The notes beneath the pieces were generated by a model. The model was given only the letters and a program-made list of their open reading frames with translations. It did not search any database and was not told the origin of the DNA. This document shows, one piece after another, positions 1 through 9,058 of a DNA stretch of 64,000 bases; the first letter of the stretch is position 1; every line of letters begins with the position of its first letter. Where the stretch lies: positions 1 through 64,000 of the forward strand of contig JAJTWR010000139.1 in NCBI GenBank assembly GCA_021613335.1, written 5' to 3'. Origin of the DNA: Whitmania pigra (lineage: Eukaryota; Annelida; Clitellata; Hirudinida; Haemopidae). Position numbers and translations under genes: made by a program.

Positions 1-248
1 AGGAGGTTCAAAGCTATGTGCCTGGCTACCGGTTGAAGCAAAAGGTGCAGTTCGAGCAGATCGGCCATAACCGGCCGGTTAAAATTCCTGGAATTGGCGA
101 AGTTTCCGGCTTGAAAACAACCATCTTGCTGGAAGTGGAAGGGGCGGCGCATTATTTGCCCGCTTATGCCGGTAATTTGGATATCATGACCTCAGCTGCC
201 CGCAAAGTGGCCGAACGCTGGGTCGACGCACGCAAAAAGGCGGCATGA
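1..248 (+). CDS. dmpF: acetaldehyde dehydrogenase (acylating), C-terminal end
   Basis: The 3' end of a gene that begins before the window. It is open in frame 3 from base 3 and stops with TGA at 246-248. The C-terminal stretch [20 protein letters not shown] is characteristic of the CoA-acylating acetaldehyde dehydrogenase (DmpF/MhpF/BphJ) that works with the aldolase encoded next. In the meta-cleavage pathway it turns acetaldehyde plus CoA and NAD+ into acetyl-CoA, and acetaldehyde is channelled from the aldolase partner. The stop overlaps the aldolase start (ATG at 245), so the two genes are translationally coupled. No break is visible in this part; the integrity of the upstream portion is unknown. 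Confidence 0.85.
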   Translation, partial: EVQSYVPGYRLKQKVQFEQIGHNRPVKIPGIGEVSGLKTTILLEVEGAAHYLPAYAGNLDIMTSAARKVAERWVDARKKAA

Positions 249-1286
249 TCATGGCGCGTCTCAATCCCGATAAGCTTTATATCCAGGACGTCACCTTGCG
301 CGACGGCATGCACGCCACCCGCCATCGCTATGAGCTGGATAAAATCAAGGCCATCGCCCGCGCGCTCGATGCCGCCAAGGTCGATGCCATCGAAATCTGT
401 CACGGCGACGGCATTACCGGGACCAGCTTCAATTACGGCTTCGGGTCGCATTCCGACGCCGATTGGATCGCCGCGGTAGCGGAAGAAGTGTCCCACGCCC
501 GCGTGACCGTGCTGCTGATTCCCGGGATCGGCACCATCCACGATCTCAAGCAAGCCTATGCCGCCGGCGCCCGTTCGGTGCGCGTGGCAACCCATTGCAC
601 CGAAGCCGATATCGCCAAGCAGCATATCGAAGCGGCGCGCGACATGGGCATGGACACGTCAGGCTTTCTGATGATGGCCCACATGCTGCCAGCCGAAAAG
701 CTGGTTGACCAGGCCAGGTTGATGGAAAGCTATGGCGCCGAATGCGTCTATGTCACCGACAGCGCTGGAAGCATGTTGCCGGAAGAGATAACCGAGCGCG
801 TTGGCGCCGTGCGCCAGGCGCTGAAATCTACGACCGAGATCGGCGTTCACACCCACCATAATCTGTCGCTCGGGGTTGCCAACGCCGTTGCTGGCATTCA
901 GGCCGGCGCGGTGCGCGTCGATGCCTCGCTTGCCGGCATGGGGGCTGGAGCGGGCAATGCGCCGCTGGAAATCCTCATCGCCGTGCTCGAACGCATGGGC
1001 ATCGATACCGGCTGCGATTTGTTTACCTTGATGGATGCCGCCGACGATCTGGTCCGCCCGCTGCAAGACCGGCCGGTGCGGGTGGACCGCGAAAGCCTGT
1101 CGCTTGGCTATGCCGGGGTTTATTCCTCGTTTCTGCGCCATGCGGAAAAAGCGGCTGAAACCTATGGCATCGATACGCGCAAAAATTCTGGTTGAACTGG
1201 GCCGGCGGCGCATGGTTGGCGGTCAAGAGGATATGATCATCGATGTAGCGCTCGATTTGCGCGCGCGTCAGGAGGCAGCGGCATGA
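245..1286 (+). pseudogene. dmpG: 4-hydroxy-2-oxovalerate aldolase, frameshifted near the C-terminus
   Basis: A Class II aldolase (DmpG/MhpE) that cleaves 4-hydroxy-2-oxovalerate to pyruvate and acetaldehyde. The N-terminal motif TLRDGMHA and the metal-binding HTHHN segment are present. The frame opened at 245 ends early at 1195 after RKNSG. Family-like sequence resumes in the next frame ([18 protein letters not shown]...) and ends at 1286. The switch lies at the A5 run around 1182-1186, where four A residues would restore the frame. The truncated product keeps the TIM barrel and metal ligands but loses about 30 residues of the C-terminal domain that contacts the dehydrogenase, so residual activity is possible. 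It could instead be a sequencing indel. Confidence 0.85.
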
Positions 1287-2092
1287 GCGCTATTGAAACA
1301 TTCGCCCGGATCGTCGATGACGCGGCGCGAACCGCCACGGCAATCGCGCAATTGACCGATAGCCGTCCCGATTTGACCGTTGCCGACGCCTATGCCATTC
1401 AAGCCGCTTCGATTCAGCGGCGTCTGGCGCGCGGCGAACGTCGTATCGGCATTAAAATGGGTCTCACCAGCCGCGCCAAGATGCAGCAAGTCGGCGTCAG
1501 CGAACCGCTCTGGGGGCGGTTGACCGATGCCATGCTCGCGCAAGAAGGCGGGCGATCTCGCGCGCCGCCTTCATCCATCCGCGCGCCGAACCGGAAGTCG
1601 CCTTCTTGATCAAGCGCCCCCTGGCAGGCGATGTTAGCTTGGCCGCGGCGCTAGCGGCGGTGGAGGCGGTGGCGCCGGCGATTGAAATCATCGATTCGCG
1701 CTATCGCGATTTCAAATTCGCCTTGCCGGATGTGGTGGCGGACAATTCCTCTTCCTCGGCGCTGGCGGTAGGCCCGTGGGGCAGGCCGGATCAGGATCTC
1801 CAATCTCGGGATGATCTTGGAAATCAACGGCCGCGCCGTGCAAATCGGCTCGTCCGCCGCCATTCTCGGTCATCCGCTGCGCTCGCTGGCGATGGCGGCA
1901 AGGATGGCGGCGCGCGCTGGCGAAAAACTCGATAGCGGCGATATCGTTCTGGCGGGCGGGGCGACGGCGGCGCATGCGCTTGCCGTTGGCGATCATGTGC
2001 GCGTGGCGGTGCAGTCGCTGGGCAATGCCAGCGTGCTGATGACGGCGTACGCCGCTTGCTGGCGAATCGGTTGCTTTGAAGGAGAATGTGTC
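1283..2092 (+). pseudogene. dmpH: 2-oxo-acid hydratase / 4-oxalocrotonate decarboxylase, two frameshifts
   Basis: A member of the hydratase/decarboxylase family (MhpD, DmpE, DmpH), seen from RIGIKMGLTSRAK and VSEPLWGRLTDAML in the first frame. Homology then jumps to a second frame (VAFLIKRPLAGD, EIIDSRYRDFKFALPDVVADN) at the GGG run near 1549-1552. It jumps to a third frame (MILEINGRAVQIGSSAAILG) near 1798-1801. The resemblance is closer to the decarboxylase acting after the tautomerase than to the hydratase, but the two are hard to separate. The third frame has no stop of its own and reads directly into the tautomerase gene downstream. The start ATG at 1283 overlaps the end of the aldolase gene. 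As written it cannot give a working enzyme. Confidence 0.8.
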
Positions 2093-2299
2093 ATGCCCAT
2101 CGTTGAAATCACCCTGATCGAAGGCCGCGCGCCGGAAGCCAAGGTGCGTTTGATCCGCCAGGTCTCCGATGCCGTCGCTGACGCCATCGCCGCCCCGCTC
2201 GACAGCGTTCGAGTTATTCTGCGTGAAGTCCCTGCCACGCATTTTGGCGCCGGCGGCGAGCCAAAACAACTGCCGCCGGGCGTCGGACCGAGAGGATAG
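2093..2299 (+). CDS. dmpI: 4-oxalocrotonate tautomerase
   Basis: A small tautomerase-superfamily enzyme that interconverts 2-hydroxymuconate and its 2-oxo form. ATG at 2093 is followed at once by proline (MPIVEITLIEGR), the catalytic Pro1 after Met removal; arginines expected in the active site follow in EGR and VILREV. At 68 codons it is near the usual 62-65. A good ribosome site, AAGGAG at about 2079-2084, fixes this start. The same frame is open back to 1811, so the broken upstream gene could also run into it, which would bury Pro1. It is one of the few intact enzymes of this block. Confidence 0.85.
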   Translation: MPIVEITLIEGRAPEAKVRLIRQVSDAVADAIAAPLDSVRVILREVPATHFGAGGEPKQLPPGVGPRG

Positions 2300-2331
2300 G
2301 CGAGGGGCGGCGTTCCGGCGGTTGGCAGTCG

Positions 2332-3125
2332 GTGGAGCCCTTGTTGAACCGGCAAGCGATCTTTTGGGATGCGCGCGCCGTTGATTATCCTGGCGCTTGC
2401 GACGCCGATGCGCTGTCGCGGATGCAATCGCGCATGGCGCTGGCGCCAGAACAGGTAAGGCCCAGGACAGGCCAAAGCGTGCTCGATGTTGGCGCTGGCG
2501 TTGGCGCTTTTTCATTTTATGCCGCTGATCTTGGCGCCAATGTCACCGCTCTCGATATCTCACCCGGGATGCTGGCGCGCTTGAAGGCGCAAAGCGGGTC
2601 GCGAGCGATCGAGGTTGTATGCCAGGATTGGGGCGACCTCGATCCCGATGCGTTGGTTGGCGCGGGCGTTTCGATCTCGTCGCCGCTCAGATGGTGCCGA
2701 GTTTTCGCTCGGTACAGGATTTTGAGCGTTTTGAGGCCTGCTCACGCGGCTGGTGTCTGTTCATTGGCTGGGGGCGCATGCGGCAAGACGATTGGCTCGA
2801 AAGCGCATTTGCCGCGCATGACGTTCCATGGTCGACGCCGCCCGGCGTCCCGCAGGGCCTGGCGTTGCTGGAGCGGATCGGACAGCGCCCTCAGCCCGTC
2901 TATATACGGGAAACATGGCATCGCCGCCGGTCGGCAGAGGCCGCCATTCGCGATGCCGCCGACCATCTGTACGTGCGCGGCGTTCAGCCTCATCCGCGGC
3001 GTCTTGCCGATCTGGCGCGGGCGCGGGCCGAAAACGGCATCATCGTCGATGCCGCTCAGGTTGAAATCGGCATGCTGTTTTGGTCCGTTCATTCGACCAA
3101 GGATTTACGCCCCGCCAGCGGCTGA
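2332..3125 (+). pseudogene. SAM-dependent methyltransferase, one frameshift
   Basis: A class I SAM-binding fold is visible: VLDVGAGVGAFSFYAADLGA is motif I and VTALDISPGML holds the acidic residue that binds the SAM ribose. After about residue 115 the homology moves to another frame (RFDLVAAQMVPSF, GWCLFIGWGR) near 2665-2672 and stops at 3125. The start is probably GTG at 2332, shortly after the tautomerase stop. The substrate cannot be read from the sequence; the position inside an aromatic-degradation block suggests a related metabolite or accessory role. The 3' end overlaps the convergent CMD gene. Confidence 0.65.
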
Positions 3126-3496
3126 TGCGGCAGCTCGTTCGTCATAAATCTTGTTGAGAATTTCGCCAGCGAGATTGAAAGCCGGCAGACCGCGAAACAG
3201 AAAGGCCAGGCCCGCGACATCGTGCAGCTCTTTCTTGCTCGCCCCGGCGCGCATGGCGCCGCGCGCGTGAAATTCAGCCGCTGGCGCCACATGCGACAAA
3301 AAATGCCAAACAAGATCATCTGTGCGGTCTTGACATCCATCCCCTCCGGATACATAGCGCGCGTTCGCAGTTTTTCCACCATATCCAGCAATTCGCGATC
3401 GCATTCCCGGCCGGCGCGCAGACGTTGCTGGATGCGCGGCGGCACAAAACCGATCAGTTCAGTATAAATCTGCTCATAATCGGGTGATTCAGTCAT
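3105..3496 (-). pseudogene. carboxymuconolactone decarboxylase-like (AhpD fold) protein, frameshifted
   Basis: A CMD/AhpD-type protein on the minus strand. The first frame starts with ATG at 3496 after a strong GAGGAG site and runs through AQMILFG. Homology continues in the next frame as FLSHVAPAAEFHARGAMRAG and KKELHDVAGLAFLFRGLPAF. The switch sits on a T6 run (A6 on the plus strand, about 3298-3303), where a seventh base would restore the frame. The usual Cys-x-x-Cys of active AhpD peroxidases is not evident, so the protein is closer to the decarboxylase-like members. It is divergent from the dioxygenase gene and convergent with the methyltransferase. Confidence 0.65.
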
Positions 3497-3658
3497 GCTT
3501 TTCTCCTCTTCGAAGAAAATAACCCTTTGAACGATATCGTTGGCTCATGCGCAAAGCAAAGAAAATCGATGATCTCAAATTTTATCGATTCTGTTGCTTG
3601 ATCCAGATGCCGCTGCCGTTAAGATGGAAGGCAGCGATTGCCGAAGGACTCCTGAGCC

Positions 3659-4671
3659 ATGACCGCCGAACCGATTCTCGATATCGCCCACCTCAACCAT
3701 GTTGAACTGTTTACGCCGAAACCGAAAGAAAGCTTGTGGTTCTTTCAAGAGATTCTCGGGCTGGAGACGATGCATCAGGCCGGGCCATCGGTCTATCTGC
3801 GCTGCTATGGCGATTATCAGCCATTCTCGCTGAACTGACCAAGGCGCGGCATCCGGGTCTTGGCCATATCGGCTGGCGCACGGTCAGCGCCGCAGCGCTG
3901 CAACGGCGAGTGGCCGCCATCGAGGCTTGCGGTCTGGGACTGGGTTGGGAAGAGGGCGATCTTGGATTGGGAAAGAGCTATCGCTTTCACGATCCCGACG
4001 GTCATGTCATGACGCTTTTCTACGAACAGCAACGCTATTCACCGCCGCCCGAGCTGGTTTCGGCGCTGAAAAACCAGCCGAGCCGCTTCACCGGACGAGG
4101 CGTTGGCGCCAAGCGTATCGATCATCTGGCGCTGCTGGCCGGCGATGTCGCAGGCAACCGGCTGTTCATGCAGGATGTCTTGGGGTTTCAGCTGCGTGAG
4201 CAGGTTTTGTTCAATGACGGCAAAACGGAAATCGGCTCCTGGATGAGCGTTACGCCGATTCATCACAATATTGCTTTCGTCGCTGACGCCGCCGCCGCTG
4301 GACGCAGCGGTCGTTTGCATCATTTCAGCATGTGGGTGGATAATCGCGAGGATGTGGCTGCGCGCCGCCGATTTATACCGGGAAAACGGTATTCATATCG
4401 AAGCCGGACCGTCGCGCCACAACTTGTCTCAGGCTTTCTATCTTTATGCCTACGAGCCGGGCGGCAATCGCATCGAGGTTTATTCCGGCGGCTATCTGGT
4501 TTTCGCCCCCGATTATCAGCCGGTCACCTGGAATGAGGCGGACGGGGCGAAGGGGTTTATTGGGGGCAGGCTTTGCCCGACAGCTTTCGCGCCTATGCCA
4601 CGCCACCGGTGCCGCTAGAGCCGGCCGACCCCGCCAAACGCCCCGATCTGCCGCCCATCGATCCGCAATGA
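3659..4671 (+). pseudogene. catechol 2,3-dioxygenase (extradiol, VOC family), three frameshifts
   Basis: A Type I extradiol dioxygenase. It would open the ring of catechol or a substituted catechol between C2 and C3. All landmark segments are still encoded, but in different frames. HLNHVELFTP starts the N-terminal module. RIDHLALLAGDV and LHHFSMWVDNRED carry the two Fe(II)-binding histidines. GGNRIEVYSGGY carries the glutamate ligand. The first frame stops at TGA 3837, where one A is missing from an AA run. A second switch is near 4352 (an extra G), and a third near 4553-4556 (one G short). The last frame ends at TGA 4669-4671, overlapping the ferredoxin start by four bases. Confidence 0.85.
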
Positions 4672-4988
4672 GCGACCGATTGGTCATCCGTGTGCTGGGC
4701 GCAGCGCGGCTGGTTCGCCCGGGCCGCACTATCCTGGCAAGCTTGCTGGCTCTGGGCTATGGCGATCTGCGCGCGTGCGGGTGCCGGCTTGGCGATTGCG
4801 GCGAATGTATCGTAACCTTGCGCCGTCAGCCGGGCGGAGCGGTGGAACGCGCGCTCGCCTGCCTGGTCGAGGCGACCGAGGGCATGGAGATTCTGCGCTT
4901 GCCCTTTCCCTGGACCGCCGCCTTTCAGCGAGCGCAGAAGGACGCCGACGATCGATCCCAATCCTGCTTTGAGGCTGACGAGCATTGA
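4668..4988 (+). CDS. XylT-like [2Fe-2S] ferredoxin
   Basis: A 106-residue plant-type ferredoxin. The cluster motif CRLGDCGEC (C-x4-C-x2-C) is followed by a fourth cysteine in ALACLVEA. Ferredoxins of this kind (XylT, DmpQ) sit beside catechol 2,3-dioxygenase and reactivate it by reducing oxidised active-site iron. That role is inferred here from motif and position: the start ATG overlaps the dioxygenase stop (ATGA at 4668-4671). It is intact although its presumed client is broken. The C-terminal tail after the last cysteine is somewhat longer than usual. Confidence 0.75.
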   Translation: MSDRLVIRVLGAARLVRPGRTILASLLALGYGDLRACGCRLGDCGECIVTLRRQPGGAVERALACLVEATEGMEILRLPFPWTAAFQRAQKDADDRSQSCFEADEH

Positions 4989-5700
4989 CGACGGTCATGA
5001 CCAAACTGGAAACGCGTACTCTGGCGCGGCGGGCTTATGGGCTGCTGCGCGACGATATTTTGGCCAGCCGCCTGGCACCTGGCGCCTGGTTACGCATCGA
5101 TGAGCTCCGCGCGCGTTATACCATCGGTCCGACCCCGATCCGCGAAGCTTTGGCGCGACTGAGTTCCGAGGGGCTGGTGGTGGCGGAGGAGAATCGCGGC
5201 TTTCGCATTCCGCCGGTCAGCCTGGCCAATTTGCGCGATATTACCGATCAGCGCAAATTGATCGAATGCGCCGCTCTGGCTGCCGCCATCGACCGGGGCG
5301 ATGAGGCGTTCGAAAGCGGCGTGGCAGCCGCCTATCATCGTCTGCTGCGCATGGATGAAAAACTCGCCGATCGTAGCCCATCGATCCTGGCCGAGTGGGA
5401 AATACGCCACCGCGCCTATCATCGCGCTTTGATTCTAGGCGCCGCCTCCCCCTGGCTGGAGCGGTTTCAAGGATTGTTGTGTACGATCAAGCCGATCGCT
5501 ATCGCCGGCGATACCTGCCGCAAACCGGCGTTCCGCTGCATGTGTTGGACGATCACCGCCTGATCGTGGAACGGGTTCTGGCGCGCGATACGGCGGCGGC
5601 TTGCGCCTTACTGGCGGCGCACATCGAAAAGGTTTATCAAGTTGCCTGCCGATCGGGCTGTTTTTGCGCCATGGAACCGGCGGCGGTAGGAGTGGAATGA
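4985..5700 (+). pseudogene. GntR-family regulator with FCD domain, frameshifted
   Basis: The N-terminal winged helix is clear (LLRDDILASRLAPGAWLRI, then YTIGPTPIREALARLSSEGL), followed by an FCD ligand domain (LRDITDQRKLIECAALAAAI). After WLERFQGLL the homology moves to another frame (YDQADRYRRRYLPQTGVP, ARDTAAACALLAAHIEKVY) near 5478-5483, ending at 5700. The original frame stops at 5563 and loses the last effector-binding helices. Its place within the meta-cleavage genes suggests a local repressor. The stop overlaps the next regulator's ATG by four bases. Confidence 0.75.
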
Positions 5701-6439
5701 TCGACCATTTGGAGGGTCTCGATGGCCAAGGCCCCCTCTGGCAGCAGATCCGCCGGGCGTTGGTCAAGCCGATCGTCGAGGGGCGCTGGACGCCGGATCA
5801 GAAGATTCCGAAGGAATTCGAGATCATCGAGCGCTATGGCGCCGCCCGCATGACCGTGCATCGCGCCTTACGCAGCCTTGCCACCGAGGGTTACATCACG
5901 CGCAAGCGCCGCTTTGGCAGCGTTGTTGCCGCTCAACCGCCAGAACGGCCGGTCTTGGAAATTTGGGATATTGCCGCCGAGGTTGCCCGGTTGGGCGCCG
6001 TCTATTCCTTTGCCATCCTCAAACGCCAAATTCTGCCCGGCGACAATCGTAAGGCGGCGGCGTTGGAAGCTGGCGCGGACGATAGGGTGCTGCACCTGAC
6101 AGCCCGCCACTTCAGCGACGGGGCGCCGTTGCAATATGAGGAGAGGCTGGTCAATTTGTCCGTTGCCCCGGCGGCGGCGGATGAAAATTTTTTACCGGGA
6201 TAGCTCCGGGCAGCTGGCTGATCCACAATATCCCCTGGCGGCAGGCCGAACATACGATCTCGGCTGAAAGCGCCCCGGCGGGGATCGCCAAGCTGCTCGA
6301 TATACCAGCGCAGACGGCTTGTCTGGTGGTCGAAAGGCGGACATGGAACGATGCCGGCCTGCCGATCACCTGGGCCCGGCTGGTTCATCCAGGTGACAAG
6401 CGCCGGCTGGTCGGTCGTTTTCAGTCGGATGGGGACTGA
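5697..6439 (+). pseudogene. HutC-type GntR/UTRA repressor, frameshifted
   Basis: A GntR winged helix (LWQQIRRALVKPIVEGRW, RMTVHRALRSLATEGYI) followed by a UTRA ligand domain. The N-terminal spacing and the UTRA end (EHTISAESAPAG, ACLVVERRTW, VHPGDKRRLVGRFQ) resemble the histidine-utilisation repressor HutC. No hut gene is nearby, so the ligand may be an aromatic-pathway metabolite. The reading frame fails at a T6 run near 6188-6193 (seven T would restore it) and stops at 6203, losing the last third of the UTRA domain, which is encoded in another frame to 6439. Confidence 0.75.
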
Positions 6440-6449
6440 CCTTACCCCG

Positions 6450-7385
6450 TCACGCCGCTTGCCGCGCGCTGCGTGATGAGACGGGCCGCTCATCGCGGAT
6501 GCGTTGCGCGCCGTCTGTCGGCTCGAGCGCCATCCGCCGCCGGTAATCGCCCGGCGACAAACCGGTTCGTTTGCGAAAGAACCGGCAAAAATAGGCTGGA
6601 TCTTGAAAACCCAGCTCATAACTCAGGACGGTGACGGGGGCCGCGATATAAACCAGCCGGCGCTTGGCTTCCAGCAACAGACGGTCGCGAACCACATCGA
6701 AGGCGGTTTTACCGGCCTGCGCCCGGCACAGCCGGTTGAGTCGGCTTTCCGTCACCCCGAGCTTGCCGGCATAGCGGGCAACCGGCCAATGGTCGCGATA
6801 TTGCTCCTCAACCAATTGGCGAAAGCGGCTGAACAGCGCGATGCGACTGCCCGCGGTTTTGTGCGGGCCGGGAATGGCGCTGCGATGGATCAGCAAAAGA
6901 ATGGCGCGCACCAGCCAGTCGAGCATCAGCCTCTGCCCGATCGCCGGCCAGCGGAGTTCGGCCGATAATTGTTCGATCAAACCGGCGACGCGCTCAGCGG
7001 CATCGCTCAAAGCGACGATGCGGGCGGTGGCGAACAGGTTTTCGATCAGCGCGCGCGAGGGGTCGCCGCTGCCCAGAATCATGGCTTCCGCGACCGTCAA
7101 GACATAGCCATGGGCGCCGGGCTGAAACTGAAAGCCATGCACCGCGCCCGCGGGCAGGATGATGCAGCAAGGGCCGCTCGCCATTTCCTGCCGGTCGTCG
7201 AGCCGGATGCGCACCGCGCCGCTTAAGATGATGATCAACTGCAGTAAGCCGCCATGGGCATGGGCGGCGATCTCCCAATCGTAGAGGCTGGAACGGCTGC
7301 GGATATCCTCCAGATGCAAAAATTCAGCATCGGCATTTTGCTGAGCTTCGCCGTAAAGGCGGAAATGAGGAATGGGCGAGGGCAT
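6450..7385 (-). CDS. AraC-family transcriptional regulator
   Basis: A 311-residue activator with an N-terminal cupin-like sensor (AAHAHGGLLQLIIILSG, CCIILPAGAVHGFQF) and a C-terminal double helix-turn-helix (KLGVTESRLNRLCRAQAG, LSYELGFQDPAYFCRFFRKR). Its layout is like PobR/HpaA regulators of hydroxy-aromatic catabolism, which act beside divergent target operons. It is divergent from the P450 gene at 7551 with a 165-base shared control region, so control of the P450-ferredoxin-reductase set is the natural guess. The frame is intact although the P450 it faces is broken. Confidence 0.8.
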   Translation of the reverse strand: MPSPIPHFRLYGEAQQNADAEFLHLEDIRSRSSLYDWEIAAHAHGGLLQLIIILSGAVRIRLDDRQEMASGPCCIILPAGAVHGFQFQPGAHGYVLTVAEAMILGSGDPSRALIENLFATARIVALSDAAERVAGLIEQLSAELRWPAIGQRLMLDWLVRAILLLIHRSAIPGPHKTAGSRIALFSRFRQLVEEQYRDHWPVARYAGKLGVTESRLNRLCRAQAGKTAFDVVRDRLLLEAKRRLVYIAAPVTVLSYELGFQDPAYFCRFFRKRTGLSPGDYRRRMALEPTDGAQRIRDERPVSSRSARQAA

Positions 7386-7550
7386 CGGTCTGTCAGAAAA
7401 GTACCATGATTTTGTCGCATCGTCCCTTTCCGGCGAGCGGCTGAACGGTTAGAATCATGACGTTTTTTAAGCCATAAGACAACGGATGGCGTGATTTGCG
7501 TTCTTGCGGCGCAATATCGCGCACGCCCGAAAGGCGCCAAAGGGGGGACC
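7386..7550. promoter_or_regulatory. divergent control region, AraC regulator / P450 operon
   Basis: A 165-base intergenic region between oppositely oriented genes. The P450 end has a purine-rich ribosome site (AAAGGGGGGACC before ATG at 7551). An imperfect dyad GCGCAATATCGCGC lies near 7509-7522. It is presumed to hold the operator of the AraC protein; no site could be assigned with certainty. Confidence 0.4.
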
Positions 7551-8715
7551 ATGTTCCGTTTCGATCCCTATTCGCCGGCGATCGATGCCGATCCGTTTCC
7601 GGCTTACAGGATTTTGCGCGACGAATATCCGGCCTTTTGGAGTGATGAAGCCGGGATGTGGATCTTGTCGCGCTACAACGACATCGTGACGGCGATGAAT
7701 GACTGGCAGACCTATTCCTCGGCCAAGGGTAATTTGATGACCGAATTGCCCAACCGCGCGGGGGCGACGTTGGGCACCACCGATCCGCCCCGGCACGATC
7801 GCCTGCGCAGTCTGATTCAGCACGCTTTCTTGAAACGCAATCTGGAAGCCTTGGCCGGCCCGATCCGTGAGATCGCCATTGCCGCGGCTCTCGCCCTTGC
7901 GAGACCGGGAGCAATTTGATTTCGTTGAGGATTTCTCCGCAAAATTCACCGTGCGCGTGCTGATCGCAACGCTGGGCCTGCCCCCGGGAGACGAAATTCA
8001 GATTCGTGACAATGCCGTATTGATGGTGCAGTCCGATCCGGTGACGCGGCAAAAGACGCCAGAGCATCTGGCGGCTTTCAACTGGATGACCGATTATGCC
8101 GCCAAGGCGATTGCCGAGCGGCGGGCCAATCCGGTTCACGATCTGATCTCGCATTTGTCGCTGGCCGAAATCGACGGCGACCGGCTGGATGAGCGCGAGG
8201 TGCTGTTGACCACCACGACGCTGATCATGGCCGGAGTGGAATCGCTTGGCGGGTTCATGGCGATGTTCGGCTACAATATGGCCGATCATCCGGAGGCATT
8301 GCGGGCGTGCGTTGAAAACCCGGCCCTGCTTTCCGATGCCATCGAGGAATCCTTGCGTTTCAACACCTCGGCTCAGCGTTTTCGCCGCTGCCTGACCAAG
8401 GATATCGAGTTGCACGGTCAAAAACTGAAGCAAGGCGATTTCATTTGTCTGGCCTATGGCGCGGGCAATCGCGACGACCGGCAATTCGCCGCCCCCGATC
8501 TTTACGACATTACCCGCAAACCCAAAGGGCATTTGGGCTTCGGGGGCGGCACTCATGCGTGCCTTGGCACCGCTGTCGCTCGCATGGCAACGAGAATTGC
8601 CATGGAGGAATTCCACAAAATCGCGCCGCGCTATCGCCGGGTTGAAAGCGATCTGCCCTGGATGCCGTCATCGACCTTCCGCAGCCCGACGCGGCTGGTC
8701 TTGACGAAACATTGA
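7551..8715 (+). pseudogene. cytochrome P450 (class I, bacterial), one frameshift
   Basis: A bacterial P450 of the soluble three-component type. The start FRFDPYSPAIDADPFPAYR resembles CYP199-like aromatic-acid P450s. The heme-binding loop HLGFGGGTHACLGTAVAR has the F-x2-G-x3-C-x-G pattern with its cysteine ligand. The I-helix reads AGVESL, with serine where threonine is usual. The first frame stops at 7919 and homology resumes in the next frame (RDREQFDFVEDFSAKF). One C fewer in the CCC run at 7894-7896 would rejoin them. It is followed by its own ferredoxin and reductase, so the set would be a hydroxylase or O-demethylase feeding catechol formation. The substrate is not deducible. Confidence 0.85.
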
Positions 8716-8734
8716 GGCCGAAGAGGGACGCTTC

Positions 8735-9058
8735 ATGCCAAAGGTCATTTATATCGAACATGGCGGCGCCGAGCATGAGGTGGAGGTGCCGGTGGGCTGG
8801 ACCTTGATGCAGGCGGCCTTGCGCAATGGCATCGACGGTATCGAGGGCGAATGCGGCGGGTCTTGCGCTTGCGCCACCTGCCATGTCCATGTCGACGCGG
8901 CGCACGCGGCCCGGCTGCCAGCCGCCTCGGACAATGAGGACAAGCTGTTGAACAGCACGGCGACCCAGCGTCTGCCGACGAGCCGGCTGGGTTGCCAGAT
9001 CAAGATGACCGAGGAACTAGCCGGTCTGGTGGTGCGGTTGCCGGAGTATCAAAGTTGA
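8735..9058 (+). CDS. [2Fe-2S] ferredoxin, adrenodoxin/putidaredoxin type
   Basis: A 107-residue vertebrate-type ferredoxin. The cluster binding pattern C-x5-C-x2-C is in GECGGSCACATCHVHV, with the fourth cysteine in RLGCQIKM near the end. Such proteins carry electrons from an FAD reductase to a class I P450. It lies 20 bases after the P450 and its stop overlaps the reductase start, so the three form one transcription unit. The frame is intact. Confidence 0.9.
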   Translation: MPKVIYIEHGGAEHEVEVPVGWTLMQAALRNGIDGIEGECGGSCACATCHVHVDAAHAARLPAASDNEDKLLNSTATQRLPTSRLGCQIKMTEELAGLVVRLPEYQS

